Assembly (NCBI GenBank): GCA_903927755.1
Contig: CAIYOD010000042.1
Location: forward strand, 78,670-142,669
Direction of reading: 5' to 3'
Origin: an uncultured Thermoleophilia bacterium
GTDB taxonomy: Bacteria; Actinomycetota; Thermoleophilia; UBA2241
Length of the DNA stretch: 64,000 nt
The notes under the pieces were generated by a model. That model worked only from the letters and a program-made list of their open reading frames with translations. It had not been told where the DNA came from and did not search any database. Position numbers and translations under genes: made by a program. Positions 7,125 to 15,497 of this stretch are shown here, piece by piece (the stretch's first letter is position 1; each line of letters opens with the position of its first letter).

Positions 7125-9965
7125 ATGAAACGCAGTCTGGCGCGCTTTGCCATATCCCTGTTTGTTGCGAGCGCCGCGTTCGCGTGTTTCGTGGGCGCGG
7201 CGCTCGCCGACGAACACACCTGGACCAACGGGTCGGGCGGCCTCTGGTCCGACGGGGCCAACTGGAACAAGGGGACCGCTCCGGTCGATGGCGACACGGT
7301 GCTCTTCCCGACGTTCGGCCCGGCCACGATCCATGCGGCCAACGACCTGGCTCCCGGCCTCAAGCTCGGCGGCATCACGGTCCTGGATCACTGGGTGGTC
7401 ACCGGCAACCCAATCACCCTCGATGGCGACCTGAGCGTGCGGAATCTCAACTCCACTCGCGTCGACTGGCAGGTGCCTCTGACCCTCGCGGCGCCGCACT
7501 CGCTCAGCGTACAGACCTATGCGCGGCTGACGCTGAACACCACCATCGACACCGCCGGTCACCTGCTCACTGTGGCGACCGACGGCAGCGTCCTGGCTGA
7601 TGGCGAGGTCGTCGCCAACGGTGTCATCTCGGGCGGCGGCGGGGTCACCAAGACGGGCGCCGGGATGTTCATGCCGGTGGCGGCGAACACCTACACCGGC
7701 GCCACGACGGTCTCGGGCGGGAAGCTGCTGATCGGCGCGGCGGACACGCTCCCGTCCGGGGCCGGCAAGGGAGCCGTCAGCGTCGCCGCGGGCGCGACCC
7801 TTGACCTGGCGGGCGACGCCCAGACCGTCAACGACCTGAGCGGCGCAGGCTCCGTGACGACCGGCGGCGCCACGCTCACCGTGTTCTCCCGCGTCTCCGG
7901 GTCGGAGTTCGCCGGGGTCATCAGTGGTACCGGCAGCCTCACCAAGACCGGCGACGGCGCCTTCGGCCTGTCCGGCGAGAACACCTACACCGGCGAGACG
8001 ACGATCTCTGGATACCTCTTTCTGCTGCACGCCGACGCCATAGCCTCGAGCACCGCGGTCACGGTGAATGCGGGGGGCACCGTTGTCACTGGGCTCGGTC
8101 ACCCACAGGCGTTCACCGACCTGAGCGGCTCGGGGAGTGTGTGGTTGGGCGACCTGCCCGTTTCCGGCCCTTGGACGCTCAAGAGCGTCGCCGGGAGCAC
8201 CTTCAGCGGGGAATTCCAGCTCAGCCCGCCTGTCCCTGCGGGTTTCGAGATTCGGAAGACCGGCGCCGGGGCGTTCACGTTCGCCGGCTCTGTGAGCGGC
8301 GGCAGGATCGGTAGCCTCCAGGTGGCGGAAGGCACCTTCTTGGTCGCCTCAGGCCACGCGCTCCCCGGCGATCTTCCCGTTACCGTCAAAGACGGCGCCG
8401 TGTACGGCGGCGGCGGGACGGCGGAGTCCGTGAACGCCGAAGTGGGTGGCACGGTCTGGCCGGGCGCTGGGACCCTGCTCCCGACTTCTCTGACGGTCGA
8501 CGGCCCCATCGCCATCGCAGACTCGCTCAAGGTGTGCGTGGCGAACCTCGAACCGGGCTTCGCCACCGACGCGGTCGTCGCCGACTCGGCGACCCTGGGT
8601 AACGCCGACCCCGCGCACCCGTTCACCGTCCACCTGGTCTCGGTGCCCTTCGACCCGCCGGGTCCCGCGTGGGACCCGGCGCAGAGCTGCCGCTGGCACG
8701 TGGTCGTCGCCGACACCCCGATCACCCAGGTCGGGGCGCCATTCGTGATCGACGCGAGTGGGTTCACGCCCGACGTGGACGGCGGCTCCTTCAGCTGGGA
8801 GACCAGCTCCGCCGACGGCAAGTACTACGGCGACGTCGTGTTCACGCCGCTGGCGCAGTTCGACGGCAGCCCGTCGGTCGGCGGCGGCACGGTCTTCGCG
8901 GCCGGCGGCACCCGACCGGTGACCTGGGCGACCGACTCGGCGCCACCGACGGACTCCGTCTTCAAGCTCTACGCGGTGGCCCCGGTCACGAGCGCTGCGA
9001 CGCTCATCGGCACCGAGCCTGCCAGCTCCGCGACCAGCTACGACTTCGACTGGGCGATCGCCCTGGCGCCCGCGGCCGGCTGGCGCGTGCGCGTCGAGCT
9101 CTGGTCGGCGGCGAGCGGCGGCGTCAAGCTGCGCGAGGCCGACAGCCAGAGCTTCCAGCTGCTGGCGGCCTCGTACCCGATCACCGTGAGCGCCGGCGAC
9201 CACGGCTCCGTCACGCCGGCGAGCGGCCCGGTCGCGACCTTCTCGAGGCCGACATACGCGATCGCCGCCGACCCGGGCTACGCGATCGCGACGGTGACCG
9301 CCGACGGTTCCGCCGTCACCCCGGCCCCGGCGAGCTACACCTTCACCGACGTGCGCGAGGAGCACGCGATCGACGCCACCTTCGCGCCGCTCCCCGACAA
9401 CCTGCCGACCTGCACAGTCTCCGGCCAGCGTTCCGGCTGGAGCAGCGTCCCGGTGACCCTGACGTTCACCGGGCACCCCGGCCCCTACGGGGTCGCCGTC
9501 GCCGGGACCCAGTATCGCGTGGGCGACGGCGCCTGGGTGGACGGCGCGACCGTGAGAATCTCCGCGCAGGGCACGACGAGGGTGCAGTACCGTGCCATGG
9601 ACGCGGACGGCATCGTCGGCCCGGCGCGCTCGCTCACCGTGCGCATCGACTCGAGGCCGCCGCGCCTCGAGGCCAAAGGCGCGACCGGCAAGGCCTGGGG
9701 TGGCGGCGCCAGGGTGCTCTACCGCGTCACCGACGCTTCGCCGAACGCCGGCAAGTGCCGGGTCAGGCTCGTCGTGCTCAGCGCGGCCGGCCGCGTGCTC
9801 ACCCGCGCTACCACGAACCCGGTACCGACGGACCGCTGGCGCCGCATCCGCCTCAGCACCGGCCAGCTCGGCCCGGGCACGTACCGCGTCCGTCTCCGAG
9901 CCGTTGACGCGGCCGGCAACGTGCAGCGCAAGGCGACGGTGGTGTGGCTCGTGGTGAGGTGGTGA
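7125..9965 (+). CDS. Large secreted protein with autotransporter-type PATR repeats and InlB-like repeat
   Basis: A 946-residue exported protein. Residues 1-28 are a clear signal peptide ending ALA-DE. From residue 30 the WTNGSGGLWSDGANWN opening is typical of large beta-helical passenger proteins. Two good passenger-associated repeats (GVTKTGAGMF...NTYTGATTVSGGKL and SLTKTGDGAF...NTYTGETTISG) occupy about residues 167-203 and 264-302. A bacterial InlB-type repeat (GDHGSVTPASG) is at about 685-760, and the C-terminal 170 residues look like Ig/Big-type beta domains ending in AVDAAGNV. No LPXTG, C-terminal membrane segment or outer-membrane barrel is visible, so it is probably released or wall-associated. 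ATG 7125 follows GGAAGGGG. An adhesive or surface-structure role is inference. Confidence 0.8.
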   Translation: MKRSLARFAISLFVASAAFACFVGAALADEHTWTNGSGGLWSDGANWNKGTAPVDGDTVLFPTFGPATIHAANDLAPGLKLGGITVLDHWVVTGNPITLDGDLSVRNLNSTRVDWQVPLTLAAPHSLSVQTYARLTLNTTIDTAGHLLTVATDGSVLADGEVVANGVISGGGGVTKTGAGMFMPVAANTYTGATTVSGGKLLIGAADTLPSGAGKGAVSVAAGATLDLAGDAQTVNDLSGAGSVTTGGATLTVFSRVSGSEFAGVISGTGSLTKTGDGAFGLSGENTYTGETTISGYLFLLHADAIASSTAVTVNAGGTVVTGLGHPQAFTDLSGSGSVWLGDLPVSGPWTLKSVAGSTFSGEFQLSPPVPAGFEIRKTGAGAFTFAGSVSGGRIGSLQVAEGTFLVASGHALPGDLPVTVKDGAVYGGGGTAESVNAEVGGTVWPGAGTLLPTSLTVDGPIAIADSLKVCVANLEPGFATDAVVADSATLGNADPAHPFTVHLVSVPFDPPGPAWDPAQSCRWHVVVADTPITQVGAPFVIDASGFTPDVDGGSFSWETSSADGKYYGDVVFTPLAQFDGSPSVGGGTVFAAGGTRPVTWATDSAPPTDSVFKLYAVAPVTSAATLIGTEPASSATSYDFDWAIALAPAAGWRVRVELWSAASGGVKLREADSQSFQLLAASYPITVSAGDHGSVTPASGPVATFSRPTYAIAADPGYAIATVTADGSAVTPAPASYTFTDVREEHAIDATFAPLPDNLPTCTVSGQRSGWSSVPVTLTFTGHPGPYGVAVAGTQYRVGDGAWVDGATVRISAQGTTRVQYRAMDADGIVGPARSLTVRIDSRPPRLEAKGATGKAWGGGARVLYRVTDASPNAGKCRVRLVVLSAAGRVLTRATTNPVPTDRWRRIRLSTGQLGPGTYRVRLRAVDAAGNVQRKATVVWLVVRW

Positions 9966-9985
9966 GCCTGACCGCCACGGTGTGA

Positions 9986-10021
9986 GGAGGGGCCGGGCGC
10001 CGCAGGGCACCCGGCCCCTCC
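9986..10021 (+). terminator. Strong GC hairpin after the PATR gene
   Basis: GGAGGGGCCGGGCGCC (9986-10001) pairs with GGCACCCGGCCCCTCC (10006-10021) with one mismatch around a GCAG loop. It starts 20 bases after the stop codon and ends 11 bases before the next gene's -10 element. Confidence 0.65.
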
Positions 10022-10032
10022 CGCCCGTGGAC

Positions 10033-10038
10033 TAGAAT
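10033..10038 (+). promoter_or_regulatory. -10 hexamer TAGAAT, leaderless promoter of the DUF202 gene
   Basis: TAGAAT ends eight bases before ATG 10047. No Shine-Dalgarno sequence can fit after it, so transcription should start at the ATG. Confidence 0.5.
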
Positions 10039-10046
10039 GGCCGCGC

Positions 10047-10418
10047 ATGGACGAGCGACCCACACACGACACCGCGCTCAAGGATTCCGCCCCGCGTCGC
10101 ACCTGGCTGGCCGCGGAACGGACGTACCTGGCGTGGCTCCGGACGGGGTTCGCCGCGCTGGCGCTGGCCATCGCCGTCGGCCGGCTGCTGCCGGCGCTCA
10201 TCAGCGTCTCTCACGCCGCCTTCGGGCTGGTCGGGGCCGCCTACGGCGTCTTCGGCGTGTACATCATCGTCCTGGGCGCCTACAGGACGCAGCGCGTGCG
10301 CGGCGCCCTCCACGCCAACGACCCGTTGCCATCCGACATGTGGGTCATCTGGTCACTCACCCTCATCGGCGTCGTCCTCGCCGTCGCCACCATCGGCCTG
10401 ATCTTCCTGGAGGTCTGA
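10047..10418 (+). CDS. DUF202 family small membrane protein
   Basis: A 123-residue integral membrane protein. The DUF202 signature RTWLAAERTYLAWLRTGF lies at about residues 16-33, followed by three hydrophobic segments (about 34-53, 56-78 and 97-120). DUF202 proteins are small, poorly understood inner-membrane proteins, often found with oxidases or oxidative-stress genes. It starts from a leaderless promoter and ends three bases before the aldolase/aminotransferase fusion gene, so the two are probably one operon. Confidence 0.85.
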   Translation: MDERPTHDTALKDSAPRRTWLAAERTYLAWLRTGFAALALAIAVGRLLPALISVSHAAFGLVGAAYGVFGVYIIVLGAYRTQRVRGALHANDPLPSDMWVIWSLTLIGVVLAVATIGLIFLEV

Positions 10419-10421
10419 CCC

Positions 10422-12692
10422 ATGAGTCACTACGGCCCGTCGCGTGAGCTCGTCGTCGATGTCTGCCACACCCTCCTCGAGCGCGGCTACCTCAAGGCGA
10501 CGGAGGGCAATGTCTCTGTGCGCGTGCCCGGTGAGGACGCGTACGCGATCACGCCGTCGAGCTACGACTACGGCAAGATGGAGCCCGGCGACATCTGCGT
10601 CCTGGGGCTCGACGGACGGCACATCCTCGGCGCCAAGAAGGCATCGATCGAGGCCTCGATGCACGCGGCGGTGTACGAGCGGCGGGACGACGTGAGCGTC
10701 ATCATCCACACGCACCAGCCGTACGCGAGCGCGCTTGCGCTGATGGAGCGGCCGATCCCCGCCCTGTTCGACGAACAGGTGCGCTACCTCGGCCGCTCGG
10801 TCGAGCTCGTCTCGTACGCCCCGTCGGGGACGAGCTTCCTCAAGAAGAACGTGGCGAGGAAGCTCGCGAGCGGCGCCAATGCGTACATCCTCGAGAACCA
10901 CGGCGTGCTGGTGCTCGGCGGCGACGCCGAGCAGGCCGTGCACAACATGGCGCTGCTCGAGAAGGTCGCGCTCGACTACCTGCTCGCGCTGCTCACCGAC
11001 GGCCGCGCTGAGAAGGTCCCACTGCCCATCCGCGAGATCGCCTTCCAGAAGCTGCGCAAGGACGAGAAGAAGCTGGCGGTCCAGGTCGGGGAGGCCAGGG
11101 CGGCGCGCGAGGCGGCGGAGGCGCGCCACGCCGGGGAGAAGGCCGCGGAAGAGGCGCGGGCGGCCGCGGGCGAGCCCGCGCCCGAGCCGGCGTCGGTCCC
11201 GGCCGCCGCGGCGACCGGCGAGTCGGGCCCCTCCGGCGCCCAGCTCGCCGGCTACGCCGTCAGCCGCTACCCGGACATCCCGGCCGTCTACCGGCGGCTG
11301 AGCGACCTCATCTCCCAGCCCATCCGCCCGGTCCGCCGCGACGTCATGGAGGGCTACCTCGCCTGGTTCGACGCGAACTGCCGCCGCAGCAAGGATCTGA
11401 CCGACGCCGCGATGGAGGTCATCCCCGGCGGCGTGCAGCACAACCTCGCTTTCAACTACCCCTTCCCGTTGGCCATCGAGAAGGCCGAGGGCGCGCGTCT
11501 GTGGGATGTCGACGGCAACGAGTACATCGACTTCCTGCAGGCCGGCGGGCCCACCGTCCTCGGCAGCAACTACGAGCCGCTCCGGCGGCAGGTCGCCGAG
11601 GTCGTCGAGGAGTCCGGCCCGGTCACCGGCCTCTTCCACGAGTACGAGCTCAAGCTGGCGGAACTGGTGAGCCGGCTCATGCCGGCGTGCGAGATGTTCC
11701 GCATGCTCGGCTCGGGCACCGAGAGCGTAATGGCGGCGATCCGCGGCGCCCGCGCCTTCACCGGCAAGAAGTGGGTGATCAAGGTCGGCGGCGCGTACCA
11801 TGGCTGGAGCGACCAGATGGTCTACGGCCTCCACGTGCCCGGCACCTGGCGGTTCGAGGCCAAGGGCATCCCCTACGGGGCGACGGCGCGCACGCGCGAG
11901 GTGTTCCCCAACGACCTGGACGCGCTGCGCAGGAAGCTGAAGCAGAACCAGCGGATGGGCGGCACGGCGGCCGTGATCGTCGAGCCGGTCGGACCGGAGA
12001 GCGGCACGCGGCCGGTGCCGTTCGGCTTCAACGCCGCCGTCCGCGAGCTCTGCGACGAGTTCGGCGCGTTGCTCGTCTTCGACGAGGTCGTCACCGGGTT
12101 CCGACTCGGGCTGGGCGGGGCGCAGGGCTACTACGGCGTGCGCCCCGACCTCACCATCTTCGGCAAGTGCATCACCGGCGGCTACCCCATGGCCGGCGGG
12201 GTCGGTGGCCGCCGCGACGTGATGGCGAGCTTCGCCAGCGGCATCGGCGGCAAGACCGGCGAGCGCGCCTACATCGGGGGCACGTTGAGCGCCAATCCGC
12301 TGAGCTGCGCGGCCGGCTACTTCGCCATCACGGAGATGGAGCGGACCGGCGCGCCGGTGCTGGCGGGCATGGCCGGCGACAGGCTGACCGCCGGCCTGAG
12401 CCGCATCATCGAGAAGTACGGCCTGCCGTTCGTCGCTTACAACCAGGGCTCGATCGTCCACCTCGAGACCTCGGGCGTGATGCTGCTCGACCTCAAGCAC
12501 CCGCTGCGCTTCGCGAAGCAGATGAAGCCGCGCAAGCACATGATGGAGGAGATGGGCGCGGCCTACACGGCGAACGGCGTGATCACGCTCGCCGGCTCGC
12601 GCATGTACACCTCGATGGCCGACACCGACGCGGTCATCGACGACGCGCTCGAGCGGTTCGAGCACGTGCTCTCGCGCGTCGAAGGCTCTTGA
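10422..12692 (+). CDS. Fusion of class II aldolase/adducin and class III (GSA-type) aminotransferase
   Basis: A 756-residue two-domain enzyme. Residues 1-210 form a class II aldolase/adducin domain with the zinc histidines HTH (96-98) and ENHG near 162. Residues about 215-275 are a charged Ala/Glu/Arg/Pro-rich linker. Residues about 300-756 form a class III aminotransferase of the glutamate-1-semialdehyde aminotransferase group, with the PLP lysine in FGKCITGG (Lys 582), DEVVTGFR and HGWSD. Both active sites look intact, so it may split or epimerise an aldehyde substrate and then transaminate the product. GGAGG lies eight bases before ATG 10422. The upstream DUF202 gene is three bases away. 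The real substrates are unknown; the fusion itself is directly visible as one uninterrupted frame. Confidence 0.9.
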   Translation: MSHYGPSRELVVDVCHTLLERGYLKATEGNVSVRVPGEDAYAITPSSYDYGKMEPGDICVLGLDGRHILGAKKASIEASMHAAVYERRDDVSVIIHTHQPYASALALMERPIPALFDEQVRYLGRSVELVSYAPSGTSFLKKNVARKLASGANAYILENHGVLVLGGDAEQAVHNMALLEKVALDYLLALLTDGRAEKVPLPIREIAFQKLRKDEKKLAVQVGEARAAREAAEARHAGEKAAEEARAAAGEPAPEPASVPAAAATGESGPSGAQLAGYAVSRYPDIPAVYRRLSDLISQPIRPVRRDVMEGYLAWFDANCRRSKDLTDAAMEVIPGGVQHNLAFNYPFPLAIEKAEGARLWDVDGNEYIDFLQAGGPTVLGSNYEPLRRQVAEVVEESGPVTGLFHEYELKLAELVSRLMPACEMFRMLGSGTESVMAAIRGARAFTGKKWVIKVGGAYHGWSDQMVYGLHVPGTWRFEAKGIPYGATARTREVFPNDLDALRRKLKQNQRMGGTAAVIVEPVGPESGTRPVPFGFNAAVRELCDEFGALLVFDEVVTGFRLGLGGAQGYYGVRPDLTIFGKCITGGYPMAGGVGGRRDVMASFASGIGGKTGERAYIGGTLSANPLSCAAGYFAITEMERTGAPVLAGMAGDRLTAGLSRIIEKYGLPFVAYNQGSIVHLETSGVMLLDLKHPLRFAKQMKPRKHMMEEMGAAYTANGVITLAGSRMYTSMADTDAVIDDALERFEHVLSRVEGS

Positions 12693-12737
12693 GCGCCGGC
12701 TGACTGCGTTCGCGGCGCCGGTCGCCCCGCAGCGTCG

Positions 12738-13721
12738 TCATGCGCCCTCGCCGAGCGCTCTCTCGTAGATGTCGTTCTCGTGCTGCGGTCGCATGCCTAC
12801 GCGGCGGTAGAGGTCGGCGGCTCCGGTCGGGCTCTCCGAGTCGACCCCGAGAGAGAGACTCTCGCAGCCGCGCGCGGCCAGCAGGTGCAGGGCGTACACG
12901 AGCAGGGCGGTGCCCACGCCGCGCCCGCGCCACGCTCGGCGTACGCCGAGCTGGACGACGCAGCCCGCGTCGGGGAGGGTCAAGGCGACGACCGCACCGG
13001 CCGCGTCGTCTCCGTCTCGCGCGATCAGGACGAGATCAGGGTCGAAATCCTGGTCGGCGAGTACCTGCGCCGACCAGACGTCGAAGGGGATCGGCCGCGG
13101 CCGGAAGTGGTCGAGAAACGCCTCCTCGAGCACCGCGTGCAGCGTGCGTTCGTCGAGGCCGGGCCGGAACGGGGTCGCCGTGATGCCGTCGGGCCAGGGC
13201 GGCGGCTCGGGCAGGTCGGCGGCGGCCATCACCATGTGAAGGAAGACCCGGGTGCGCTTGAAGCCCAGCCGCTCGTAGAGCTCGCGGCGGCGTGCGTCTC
13301 CGCGCAGGCACCACGCACTCACCGTCACGTCTCGCGCGTCCAGGCCGGCGGCCGCGGACTGCTCTCCGGCGCGGCGCAGGGCGATGTCCATCAGGTGTGC
13401 GTCCAGGCCGCGTTCGTCGACGTCCGGGTGCACGACCCCGTAGATGTCGATCGTCTCGGTGGGGTCGGTGGCCCAGGAGTAGGCGTACGCGACGAGTGCT
13501 CCATCCTCGTTCACAGCCACCCAGGCGTCTCGCTCCAGCGAGAACCGGGGATCGGCCCAGTCGTAGAGGACGTCGCCGACGCCGGCCAGAGAATGGCCGC
13601 AGGCTACGGTCTCGGCGGCTCGCACGACCGCGACGATGGCAGCGGCGTCGTCGTGCACCGGGCGCCGCACGTGGACGCCGGGCGGCACGGGTGCGACACG
13701 AGGTGTCGACGGATCCGCCAT
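12738..13721 (-). CDS. Tandem GNAT-fold N-acetyltransferase
   Basis: A 327-residue protein with two GNAT domains, about residues 18-165 and 175-322, an arrangement known from mycothiol synthase MshD and related acyltransferases. The C-terminal domain carries a clear acetyl-CoA pyrophosphate loop, RRAWRGRGVGTALL, and the N-terminal domain looks degenerate in that motif. MshD identity is possible but not demonstrated, since no mycothiol genes are nearby. TAGACT lies ten bases before ATG 13721, suggesting a near-leaderless message. It diverges from the metallophosphoesterase gene. Confidence 0.75.
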   Translation of the reverse strand: MADPSTPRVAPVPPGVHVRRPVHDDAAAIVAVVRAAETVACGHSLAGVGDVLYDWADPRFSLERDAWVAVNEDGALVAYAYSWATDPTETIDIYGVVHPDVDERGLDAHLMDIALRRAGEQSAAAGLDARDVTVSAWCLRGDARRRELYERLGFKRTRVFLHMVMAAADLPEPPPWPDGITATPFRPGLDERTLHAVLEEAFLDHFRPRPIPFDVWSAQVLADQDFDPDLVLIARDGDDAAGAVVALTLPDAGCVVQLGVRRAWRGRGVGTALLVYALHLLAARGCESLSLGVDSESPTGAADLYRRVGMRPQHENDIYERALGEGA

Positions 13722-13800
13722 GACGTCCGGCAGTCTAGCAGGGCGGCGGTCGGTGGCTGCCGTCCGACCCGTTGGCAGGCGATCTGTGCGGAGGGGGGAA

Positions 13801-13829
13801 GTATCGGTTGCAGGACGCAGTGCCGATAC
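13801..13829. promoter_or_regulatory. Inverted repeat upstream of the metallophosphoesterase
   Basis: GTATCGG (13801-13807) and CCGATAC (13823-13829) are perfect 7-base inverted arms with a 15-base spacer, in the 166-base divergent promoter region. A regulator site or hairpin is plausible; nothing identifies the factor. Confidence 0.35.
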
Positions 13830-13887
13830 CTCTGTTTGGAAGCTGAACCAGAGCCATGCCCGCCGGTGACGGGCAGAGAGGAATCAG

Positions 13888-15489
13888 ATGAACCCGTTGG
13901 CAGACGCGAGCGCGCGCAAGGTCGCCACGACGCTCGAGCGGACGATCGTGCCCGACCCCATCCCCGCGGATGCGGAGAAGGTCCTCCCGTACGAGCTCGC
14001 CAGGTACGAGGCGAACGGCTACGGCGCCTGGAGCTGGGGCCCGGGTCTGGCCGCCGAGCGCCGGCTCGACCTCCTGCCGGCCGGCGCCGACGTCACGGCG
14101 GCCGCCGGTGCGTCGAGGCTCCTACGTTTCTTCGCCATCACCGACATCCACATCGCCGACGTGCAGTCGCCGGCCCAGGCGATCTTCTTCGGCTACAAGG
14201 GTTTTCTCTCGTCGGCCTACTCCGGGGTCATGCTCTACGCGCACCACGTGCTTGACGCGGCCGTGCGCACGGTGAATGCCATGCACCAGGAAGCGCCGAT
14301 CGATTTCGGCATCTCCCTCGGCGACACGTGCAACAACACCCAGCGCAACGAGCTGCGCTGGTACATTGACGTGCTCGACGGCAGGCGCATCGATCCGGAC
14401 TCCGGTGCGAAGGACGGGGCGCCCGCCGGACCGAGGGCCGCGTTCCTCGATGCGTACGACGCGGCCGGCCTCGACCCGGCCATCCCCTGGTACCAGGTGC
14501 GCGGCAACCACGACCACTTCTGGACGGGGTTCCTCAAGGTCGACGACTACCTCCGCAAGACCTACATCGGCGAGGAGATCCTCGATCTCGGCAACGTCTT
14601 CGAGGATCCGCGTGGCCCGGCCGCCCGCGGCTTCTACATGGGCTGCATCGACGGGCGCACGCCCTACGGCGACATCTTCGGCATCGGGCCGGTCACCGAC
14701 TTCGCGACCCCGCCGAAGGTCCTCGCCGCCGACCCCGACCGTCGCTCGCTGACGAAGAGCGAGTGGATGAGCGAGTTCTTCGCGACCACCGCGAGCCTCA
14801 AGGGGCACGGCTTCGACCCGGCGACCGTCGACGCCGGCTTCGCCTGCTACGCGTTCGAGCCCAAGGCCGGCGTGCCGGTCCGGGTCCTCTCGCTGGACGA
14901 CACGCAGCGTGACGACGATCCCTACGACAACGGCTACGGCCACATCTCCCTCGACAAGGAGCGGCACGACTGGCTCATCCGCGAGCTGGACCGCGGCCAG
15001 GCGGACGGCGTGCTCATGATCATCGCCGCGCACTGCCCGATCGGCGTCGAGACGGCGCCGCATCCGATGGCGTGGAGCTCGAGCGCCTTCGGCTCCGAGG
15101 AGGACCTGCTGGCGAAGCTGCACACCTATCCTAATCTGATTCTCTGGATCGCCGGCCATCGCCACTGCAACGCGGTCACCGCCTTCCCGTCACCGGATGC
15201 GGACCGACCGGAACTCGGTTTCTGGGAGGTGGAGACCTCCTCACTCAGGGACTTCCCGCAGCAGTTGCGCACGTTCGAGCTCCTGCGCGGCAGCGACGAG
15301 ACCGTCTCGATCCTGGCGGTCGACGTGGATCCGCTGGTGGAGGACGGCTCGCCGGCGGCGATCTCGCGGACCTACGCGGTCGCCGCCCAGAAGATCTTCG
15401 ACAATCAGGTCGGCCGTCTGCCCACCGGCTCCTACAACGCCGAGCTCGTCGTGCCGCTGAGCCCGGAGATGAGGGCGCGGCTGGGCTGA
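13888..15489 (+). CDS. Calcineurin-like metallophosphoesterase (TIGR03768-type)
   Basis: A 533-residue metallophosphoesterase with the full set of dinuclear-metal motifs: DIHIAD near residue 89, GDTCNN near 148, RGNHDHFW near 206, AAHCP near 377 and GHRHCN near 419. Length and the long inserts between motifs match a family of large bacterial phosphoesterases I know as TIGR03768. No signal peptide is seen, so a cytosolic location is likely. The substrate is unknown. GAGAGGAATCAG precedes ATG 13888. It converges with the histidine kinase gene, with only eight bases between them. Confidence 0.85.
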   Translation: MNPLADASARKVATTLERTIVPDPIPADAEKVLPYELARYEANGYGAWSWGPGLAAERRLDLLPAGADVTAAAGASRLLRFFAITDIHIADVQSPAQAIFFGYKGFLSSAYSGVMLYAHHVLDAAVRTVNAMHQEAPIDFGISLGDTCNNTQRNELRWYIDVLDGRRIDPDSGAKDGAPAGPRAAFLDAYDAAGLDPAIPWYQVRGNHDHFWTGFLKVDDYLRKTYIGEEILDLGNVFEDPRGPAARGFYMGCIDGRTPYGDIFGIGPVTDFATPPKVLAADPDRRSLTKSEWMSEFFATTASLKGHGFDPATVDAGFACYAFEPKAGVPVRVLSLDDTQRDDDPYDNGYGHISLDKERHDWLIRELDRGQADGVLMIIAAHCPIGVETAPHPMAWSSSAFGSEEDLLAKLHTYPNLILWIAGHRHCNAVTAFPSPDADRPELGFWEVETSSLRDFPQQLRTFELLRGSDETVSILAVDVDPLVEDGSPAAISRTYAVAAQKIFDNQVGRLPTGSYNAELVVPLSPEMRARLG

Positions 15490-15497
15490 GCGGCTCC

